Assembly: GCA_023412975.1 (NCBI GenBank)
Contig: JAEZRB010000117.1
Coordinates: forward strand, 1 to 11,961
From: Bacteroidota bacterium
GTDB lineage: Bacteria; Bacteroidota; Bacteroidia; Chitinophagales; Chitinophagaceae
Reading direction: 5' to 3'
Length of the DNA stretch: 11,961 nucleotides
Positions 6,901-11,961 of this stretch are shown here, in pieces. The position numbers and the translations under genes were made by a program. The notes under the pieces are model-generated. The model made no database searches, had not been told where the DNA came from, and saw nothing but the letters and a program-made list of their open reading frames with translations. The number at the start of each line of letters is the position of its first letter. The first letter of the stretch is position 1.

Positions 6901-7731
6901 TTATTGGAATACGGATCGGATTGCCTCCCCGTTGGTGACTATAGCCTTGTACAACATCTCGAGATCAAGTTTTCCTTCCTCGTTGTCCATATTCTCAGTG
7001 ATGATGGCGCTTCCTTTCAGTGATTCTTCACGGTAAAGAGCCGATCTAACTTCAGCGCTATCGAAGGAAATGCGGAAACTAAGTTTGGAAGTGATCCTGT
7101 CAACGGTCTGATCAAAAAGAATCCGGCCTTCATCTATGATGGTAATACGATCGATCAGGCTTTCCATGTCTTTTACCTGGTGAGTGCAAATGATGATGCA
7201 TTTATTATCATCGATCGCACCGGCGATCACTTTCCGGAATTGGCTTTTACTCATAATATCGAGGCCATTGGTAGGCTCATCCATCAGTAAAAGCGAGGTG
7301 TTGCACGCCAGTCCAAAACTGATCAGCGCTTTTTTCTTCTGACCATAGCTCATCTGCTGCAGCTTATTGTCAGCCGGTATGTCAAATTCCTTCAGGTAAC
7401 CCTCAAACTGGGAATGGTCAAACTTTGGGTAAAAAGGCGCGTTGCAGGCTACAAATTTTTCAATCGACACGTTGGGGAGATAAAACTCCTCAGGAACCAT
7501 AAACAACTCCCGCAGGAACTCAGGGTTTCTTTTGCCCGGAACAAAGTCCAACACCTTTACATCGCCCTGGTCGGGAAACAACAGACCCGAAATATTACGG
7601 AGCAGGGTGGTTTTACCGGTACCATTTTTACCGAGTAAACCATAGATATGACCGGCTTGTAAGGAAAGACTCAGGCCATTAAAGACCTTTTTCTTTTTAT
7701 AAGCAAAATGGAGGTTTTGGATTGCGATCAT
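6901..7731 (-). CDS. ABC transporter ATP-binding protein, YtrB-like (first module)
   Basis: A 276-residue ATPase with Walker A GKNGTGKTT (34-42), a Q-loop position in MVPEEFYLP where Glu stands in place of the usual Gln, a variant signature QMSYGQKKK (126-134), Walker B LLLMDEP (147-153), GLD in the D-loop, and switch His in CTHQVKD (H184). The MSYGQKKK signature and the C-terminal LDLEMLYKAIVTN are typical of the YtrB-type ATPases that travel with YtrA regulators. It is the first gene of the seven-gene run, 201 bases from the divergent malic enzyme gene. It should energise the permease at 6546-5734, from which the 92-residue gene separates it. Its last residues (IRSVFQ) recur at the end of that small protein. 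Confidence 0.93.
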   Translation of the reverse strand: MIAIQNLHFAYKKKKVFNGLSLSLQAGHIYGLLGKNGTGKTTLLRNISGLLFPDQGDVKVLDFVPGKRNPEFLRELFMVPEEFYLPNVSIEKFVACNAPFYPKFDHSQFEGYLKEFDIPADNKLQQMSYGQKKKALISFGLACNTSLLLMDEPTNGLDIMSKSQFRKVIAGAIDDNKCIIICTHQVKDMESLIDRITIIDEGRILFDQTVDRITSKLSFRISFDSAEVRSALYREESLKGSAIITENMDNEEGKLDLEMLYKAIVTNGEAIRSVFQ

Positions 7732-7744
7732 GCTTTATTGTTTT

Positions 7745-7768
7745 AGTGTACTATTGTAGTAGTACAGT
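7745..7768. promoter_or_regulatory. inverted-repeat operator, candidate YtrA-type binding site
   Basis: AGTGTACTA (7745-7753), six bases (TTGTAG), then TAGTACAGT (7760-7768): nine-base arms with a single mismatch. If the arms are carried four bases further outward, 11 of 13 positions still agree. On the minus strand it starts one base after the -7 box and covers the expected transcription start, the classic place for a repressor site. The half-sites resemble the AGTGTA/TACACT arms that I recall for YtrA of Bacillus subtilis. I found no second copy in the window. Confidence 0.7.
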
Positions 7769-7769
7769 A

Positions 7770-7799
7770 CAAATGTAGACAGGATTTTCAGATTCCCAA
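7770..7799 (-). promoter_or_regulatory. promoter of the ABC/GntR operon
   Basis: On the minus strand TTG (7799-7797) is followed after 19 bases by TACATTTG (7777-7770). This agrees fully with the Bacteroidota primary-sigma consensus TTG-N17-23-TAnnTTTG. A run of nine T on the plus strand (7801-7809), read as an A-tract on the minus strand, lies just upstream of the -33 box and could act as an UP-like element. The expected start near 7763-7766 gives a leader of about 33 bases. Confidence 0.75.
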
Positions 7800-7918
7800 A
7801 TTTTTTTTTACCGATGGCGGTTATGGTTTCCAGGAGATTCTCTGAAAAAATTGAATTTTTAATTGTTTCTCAATACATTGCACGCCTAAATCCAATAATG
7901 GATAGAAATTTTATTTTG

Positions 7919-7926
7919 TAATTTTG
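7919..7926 (+). promoter_or_regulatory. -7 box of the malic enzyme promoter
   Basis: TAATTTTG fits the Bacteroidota -7 consensus TAnnTTTG. The -33 element is weak: ATG at 7898-7900, 18 bases upstream, in place of TTG. The expected transcription start falls at about 7931-7934, on top of the ATG at 7933, so the transcript would have almost no leader. Upstream of it, about 7810-7900 shows nothing else I can identify. Confidence 0.55.
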
Positions 7927-7932
7927 CGGTCC

Positions 7933-10281
7933 ATGAATAAAACCGAATTGCAGCGCCAACAGGCCCTTGAGTACCATTCCAAGGGAAGGCCTGGTAAGAT
8001 CGAAGTAATCCCCACCAAGAACGCCAAAACACAGAGAGACCTCTCCCTTGCCTATTCCCCCGGTGTTGCCGAACCTTGTAAAGAGATTGCGGCCAACAAG
8101 GAAAACGTATATAAATACACGGCGAAAGGCAATCTCGTTGCAGTGATAAGCAACGGTACAGCGGTATTAGGCCTGGGTGATATTGGTCCCGAGGCAGGTA
8201 AACCTGTGATGGAAGGAAAAGGTGTATTATTTAAAATATTTGCCGATATCGATGTCTTTGATATCGAGATCGACGAGAAGGATCCTGAGAAGTTTGTGCA
8301 GATCGTAAAAGCGCTGGAACCCACTTTTGGAGGTATCAACCTCGAAGACATCAAAGCTCCCGAATGCTTTTATATTGAAAAGAAGCTAAAGGAAACGATG
8401 AGCATCCCCGTGATGCACGACGACCAGCATGGTACAGCCATCATCAGCGCGGCAGCATTATTGAATGCGCTTGAAGTCCAGAAGAAAAAAATCGACAAGG
8501 TAAGATACGTTGTCAACGGGGCGGGTGCAGCGGCAATGGCCTGTGTGCAACTCTATGTTGCCCTCGGCGCAAAGTTTGAGAACTTCACGATGTTCGACAG
8601 AAAGGGAGTGATCCATAAAGGACGTACCGATCTTGACGAACTAAAATCCAAGTTTGCCAATGCCAAAGATGCGATGACCCTGGAACAGGCAATGAAAGAT
8701 GCGGATGTGTTCATCGGTCTGAGTGCAGGAAATGTGGTGTCGAAGGAAATGGTGAAGTCGATGGCAAAAAACCCGATCGTATTTGCCATGGCTAACCCCG
8801 ATCCTGAGATCAGCTGGGAAGATGCCACCGAAGTGAGGAAAGACCTGATCATGGCAACTGGCCGCAGTGATTATCCCAACCAGGTCAATAACGTACTTGG
8901 TTTCCCGTATATCTTCCGCGGCGCACTGGATGTAAGGGCCACACAGATCAATGAAGAAATGAAACTGGCGGCGGTGAAAGCGCTGGCTGCATTGGCCAAA
9001 ACCCCGGTGCCGGATATTGTTAACCTGGCCTATAATGAAAAAACAATTTCATTTGGGCCGAATTATATTATTCCAAAACCCGTTGACCCACGACTATTAT
9101 CGACAGTGTCACCGGCTGTAGCCCGTGCCGCGATGGAAAGCGGGGTAGCTCAACATCCCATCACCGACTGGGAGACTTACACGTCAGAACTGGAAACCCG
9201 CCTGGGTATCGACAATCACGTGATGCGCGCCATCGGTAACAAAGCCAGGCGTGATCCGCGACGCATAGTTTTTGCTGAAGCCGATAACGTGAAAGTGCTG
9301 AAAGCCGCAGCAGTGACTTTTGAAGAAGGCATAGCCTATCCCATCCTGCTTGGGGACGAAAACCGGATCAAAACGATCGCCGCCACAAACGGTATTGAGC
9401 TCGATGGTCTGCCTATTCTGGATCCACGAAGCGACAGCACGGAAGAAAAAAGAAATCAATACTCTGAAATTTTCTTCCGTAAAAGAAGTCGCCGTGGCTT
9501 CAATGCGTATGAGTCAAAGAAGGTCATGCGCGACCGAAACTACTTTGGCTGCATGATGGTGGAATGTGGAGATGCGGATGCGATGATATCGGGTCTTACC
9601 AAAAATTATCCTGATACCATTCGACCGGCATTGCAGATCATCGGTACAGAAGACGGGGTAAACAAGATCGCGGGTATGTACGTGATGATGACCAAAAGAG
9701 GTCCGCTTTTCCTGGCTGATACAACCGTCAATTTTAATCCAACGGCTGAGGAGCTTGCAGAAATAACCTTACTTGTGGCCAAAGAGGTTCGGCATTTCAA
9801 TATCATCCCGCGCATTGCCATGCTCAGCTATTCCAATTTTGGCAGCAGTAATTCGCCCGAAGCCAAACTGGTATCGGAAGCAAGGGTCCTTGTAAAAAGG
9901 AAGATGCCTCAATTGATCGTTGATGGGGAAATGCAGGCGAATGTGGCTTTCAACAAACAACTCTTAAAGGAAAATTATCCTTTCTCCGAACTGGTAGACA
10001 AGGATGTGAACACCCTGATATTTCCAAATCTCGCTTCCGGTAATATTACCTATAATATATTAAAGGAACTGGGTGGTGCAGATGCAATCGGCCCGGTATT
10101 ACTCGGACTGAAAAAACCCGTTCATATCCTGCAACTGGGAAGTTCGGTGCGCAGTATTGTTAATATGGCACTGGTAGCAGTAGTGGATGCGCAGATCAAG
10201 TGCAAGAATTCACGTACCGAAGAGATCGTGGATAATTCACCCTGGTGGAAACGCTTTAAAAAAGTGAGCCGGGATATGTAG
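7933..10281 (+). CDS. maeB: NADP-dependent malic enzyme with C-terminal phosphotransacetylase-like domain
   Basis: Catalyses oxidative decarboxylation of malate to pyruvate, giving NADPH at the exit of the TCA cycle. The ATG at 7933 gives 782 residues; an in-frame TTG at 7924 lies inside the -7 box and is rejected. The malic domain has LAYSPGVAEPC with the probable catalytic Tyr (about Y41), GKPVMEGKG with a catalytic Lys candidate (89-97), INLEDI and MHDDQHGT with the metal ligands (about E138, D139, D163/D164). The nucleotide-binding domain starts with VNGAGAAAMA (about 195-204). From about residue 440 to 770 a Pta-like domain follows (MISGLTKNYPDTIRPALQIIG, FPNLASGNITYNI), which in MaeB enzymes serves acetyl-CoA-dependent regulation and oligomer formation rather than catalysis. 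Length and order match the MaeB family. The mlaE-like gene follows after 102 bases. Confidence 0.96.
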   Translation: MNKTELQRQQALEYHSKGRPGKIEVIPTKNAKTQRDLSLAYSPGVAEPCKEIAANKENVYKYTAKGNLVAVISNGTAVLGLGDIGPEAGKPVMEGKGVLFKIFADIDVFDIEIDEKDPEKFVQIVKALEPTFGGINLEDIKAPECFYIEKKLKETMSIPVMHDDQHGTAIISAAALLNALEVQKKKIDKVRYVVNGAGAAAMACVQLYVALGAKFENFTMFDRKGVIHKGRTDLDELKSKFANAKDAMTLEQAMKDADVFIGLSAGNVVSKEMVKSMAKNPIVFAMANPDPEISWEDATEVRKDLIMATGRSDYPNQVNNVLGFPYIFRGALDVRATQINEEMKLAAVKALAALAKTPVPDIVNLAYNEKTISFGPNYIIPKPVDPRLLSTVSPAVARAAMESGVAQHPITDWETYTSELETRLGIDNHVMRAIGNKARRDPRRIVFAEADNVKVLKAAAVTFEEGIAYPILLGDENRIKTIAATNGIELDGLPILDPRSDSTEEKRNQYSEIFFRKRSRRGFNAYESKKVMRDRNYFGCMMVECGDADAMISGLTKNYPDTIRPALQIIGTEDGVNKIAGMYVMMTKRGPLFLADTTVNFNPTAEELAEITLLVAKEVRHFNIIPRIAMLSYSNFGSSNSPEAKLVSEARVLVKRKMPQLIVDGEMQANVAFNKQLLKENYPFSELVDKDVNTLIFPNLASGNITYNILKELGGADAIGPVLLGLKKPVHILQLGSSVRSIVNMALVAVVDAQIKCKNSRTEEIVDNSPWWKRFKKVSRDM

Positions 10282-10383
10282 TGCCTGTCACCAGTTCTAT
10301 TTAAGTGCAAGTGTGTTCGAGGCGTATATTCATAGCTAAAGCTTTATGGATATTTCATTGTATTTTACAGTTCAAACCAGCTG

Positions 10384-11121
10384 ATGAAACTCATTAAGGA
10401 TCTTGGCCGTTATCTGTTGATGCTAAAAGGTATGTTTTCCAAACCTGAGAACGGGAAAATGTACTGGAAAGAGTTTATGCATCAATGCAATGATATCGGG
10501 ATCGGCTCGCTGGGTATCGTAACCATCATATCAGTTTTTATCGGCGCCGTTTCAACCCTCCAGACGGCTTACCAGCTGGTTTCACCATTACTGCCCAACA
10601 CCATTATCGCACAGATCGTAAGAGATACCGTGATCCTGGAATTTGCCCCTACCCTTACCTGTATTGTATTGGCCGGGGTGGTAGGCAGTAAGATCGCAAG
10701 CGAACTGGGTAATATGCGGGTGAGTGAACAGATCGATGCGCTTGAGATCATGGGGATCAATACAAAATCCTATCTCATCATGCCAAAGATCCTGGCCGGT
10801 TTACTCACGATCCCCTTCCTCGTTGTCATCGCGATGACGCTCGGTATCTGGGGTGGCCGTCTTGCAGGTAATCTCACAGGTATAGTACCATACGAGGCAT
10901 TTGATAAGGGGCTTCACGAATCATTCATCCCCTATAATGTGATCTTTGCGCTGGCCAAGTCCTATACATTTGCTTTTATTATTTCAAGCGTACCCTCGTT
11001 TTTTGGATATTATGTAAAGGGTGGTGCGCTGGAAATTGGCCGGGCCAGTACAAAAGCTGTGGTCGTTAGTTGTATTCTTTTATTGTTTGCCGATTATGTG
11101 TTATCGGCCTTGTTACTCTAA
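10384..11121 (+). CDS. mlaE: MlaE-like permease of a phospholipid ABC transporter
   Basis: A 245-residue inner-membrane subunit of an Mla-type (MCE-associated) ABC system that moves phospholipids between inner and outer membrane. The family signature ELGNMRVSEQIDALEIMGI is present at about 107-125, preceded by VGSKIASELG. Hydrophobic segments lie near 38-60, 85-101, 135-160, 185-205 and 222-244. Unlike many relatives it lacks an N-terminal STAS domain, which is usual for MlaE. The ATG at 10384 follows 102 bases after maeB; that gap holds a 10-base palindrome TAAAGCTTTA (10337-10346) but no convincing promoter box. The ATPase gene follows after 14 bases, so the two are surely co-transcribed. 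Confidence 0.93.
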   Translation: MKLIKDLGRYLLMLKGMFSKPENGKMYWKEFMHQCNDIGIGSLGIVTIISVFIGAVSTLQTAYQLVSPLLPNTIIAQIVRDTVILEFAPTLTCIVLAGVVGSKIASELGNMRVSEQIDALEIMGINTKSYLIMPKILAGLLTIPFLVVIAMTLGIWGGRLAGNLTGIVPYEAFDKGLHESFIPYNVIFALAKSYTFAFIISSVPSFFGYYVKGGALEIGRASTKAVVVSCILLLFADYVLSALLL

Positions 11122-11135
11122 AGCAGGGATTCTAG

Positions 11136-11945
11136 ATGATAGAAGTAAAAAATATAAAGAAAAGTTTTTCTGACAAGGTGGTGATCGACGACGTAAGCGC
11201 GACGATGAAAGCCGGGCAGTGCAACCTCATCATTGGCGCCAGCGGAAGCGGGAAAACGGTGCTGATGAAATGCATGGTGGGATTGTTTGCTCCCGACAGC
11301 GGCGAAATCCTGTACCATGGCAAGAATTTTACCAGCATGAACGCCGAAGAAAAAACCGAAGTGCGCAAAGAGATCGGTATGCTCTTCCAGGGTTCAGCCC
11401 TGTTTGACAGCCAGACCGTGGAACAAAATGTGATGTTCCCACTGGATATGTTCACCAAGGATAATTATAACACCAAACTTAAACGGGTAAACGAGGTACT
11501 TGCAAGGGTGAACCTGGTAGATGCTAATAAAAAATTCCCGGCGGAGGTTAGTGGTGGTATGAAAAAACGCGTGGCTCTTGCCAGGGCGATTGTATTAAAC
11601 CCCAAGTATCTTTTTTGCGATGAACCCAATTCCGGTCTTGACCCTCAAACCTCGCTTGTAATTGACAAGCTTATACAGGAAATAACAACAGAATATAATA
11701 TTACCACGGTGGTCAACACCCATGAGATGAATAGTGTAATGGAGATAGGCAACTATATCCTTTACATGTACCAGGGCCAGAAGGAATGGGAAGGCACCAA
11801 CAAAGAGATCATCTTCAGTAAGAACCAACGCCTCAACGATTTCATTTTCGCATCCGACTTTCTGCGCGATGCCAAGGAGATGCGTATGCTGGAGGAAACG
11901 GGCAAAATCCCCAATGACCGCATTATTGACGATATGATCCGGTAG
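11136..11945 (+). CDS. mlaF: MlaF-like ATP-binding protein of a phospholipid ABC transporter
   Basis: A 269-residue ATPase that pairs with the MlaE-like permease. Motifs are Walker A GASGSGKTV (34-42), Q-loop LFQGSALFDSQTVEQNV (Q85; the ALFDS wording is typical of MlaF), signature VSGGMKKRVALARA (138-151), Walker B YLFCDEP (158-164), NSGLDP, and switch His in NTHEM (H196). A tail of about 40 residues after the fold (FLRDAKEMRMLEETGK onward) continues past the usual ATPase core and may contact partner subunits. The stop lies 16 bases before the window end. The MCE-domain protein (MlaD-like) expected next in such operons would lie just outside, so its presence is inferred only. Confidence 0.94.
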   Translation: MIEVKNIKKSFSDKVVIDDVSATMKAGQCNLIIGASGSGKTVLMKCMVGLFAPDSGEILYHGKNFTSMNAEEKTEVRKEIGMLFQGSALFDSQTVEQNVMFPLDMFTKDNYNTKLKRVNEVLARVNLVDANKKFPAEVSGGMKKRVALARAIVLNPKYLFCDEPNSGLDPQTSLVIDKLIQEITTEYNITTVVNTHEMNSVMEIGNYILYMYQGQKEWEGTNKEIIFSKNQRLNDFIFASDFLRDAKEMRMLEETGKIPNDRIIDDMIR

Positions 11946-11961
11946 ATTGACTTGTCGTACC

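Noticed and set aside
2812..7731. Two ABC modules as a recent tandem duplication of each other
   Set aside because: The ATPases differ in signature and C-terminal motifs, and the permeases share no evident sequence, so they belong to different subgroups. The duplication trace is confined to the small gene and its flanks.
7924..7932. TTG at 7924 as start codon of the malic enzyme
   Set aside because: It falls within the -7 box TAATTTTG, and the ATG at 7933 gives the usual family N-terminus (MNKTELQRQQALEYH).
10337..10346. Ten-base palindrome TAAAGCTTTA before the mlaE-like gene
   Set aside because: It is short and AT-rich and has no partner site, so chance occurrence is likely. No promoter box aligns with it.

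Overview
The window looks like chromosomal DNA of a Bacteroidota member, probably from the Chitinophagaceae or a near relative. The reasons are TAnnTTTG-type -7 promoter boxes, a lipoprotein signal ending in SCKKNN, weak or absent Shine-Dalgarno sequences, and the gene families present. It carries no rRNA, tRNA, CRISPR array or insertion sequence that I can recognise. Genus-level placement is inference.

Layout. Bases 1-735 hold the C-terminal part of an M20-family amidohydrolase. A small exported basic protein (789-1049) follows on the same strand. It converges on a surface-lipoprotein S41 protease gene (2427-1090, minus strand). A gene-free stretch (2428-2811) holds a structured inverted-repeat element. 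Next comes a tight minus-strand run of seven genes (7731 down to 2812): a YtrB-like ABC ATPase, a 92-residue single-helix protein, an ABC permease, a short GntR regulator of the YtrA type, a membrane-anchored beta-rich protein, a second and different ABC ATPase, and its ABC-2 permease. All gaps are 53 bases or less, and the last pair overlaps by ATGA. A divergent intergenic region (7732-7932) separates this run from a plus-strand NADP-type malic enzyme with a phosphotransacetylase-like tail (7933-10281). Then come mlaE-like and mlaF-like genes for phospholipid transport; the rest of that operon lies beyond the window.

How the genes work together. The seven-gene run looks like one autoregulated ABC-transporter operon. 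Upstream of its first gene is a near-consensus Bacteroidota promoter (TTG, 19 bases, TACATTTG). A 24-base inverted repeat (AGTGTACTA, 6 bases, TAGTACAGT) sits immediately downstream of the -7 box, where the YtrA-type regulator encoded fourth in the run could bind. The transported substrate is unknown; relatives elsewhere respond to cell-wall antibiotics.

The most unusual observation is the 92-residue gene at 6854-6576. Its start resembles the start of the permease that follows it, and its end resembles the end of the ATPase that precedes it. This is what a tandem duplication of an ATPase-permease pair followed by an internal deletion would leave.
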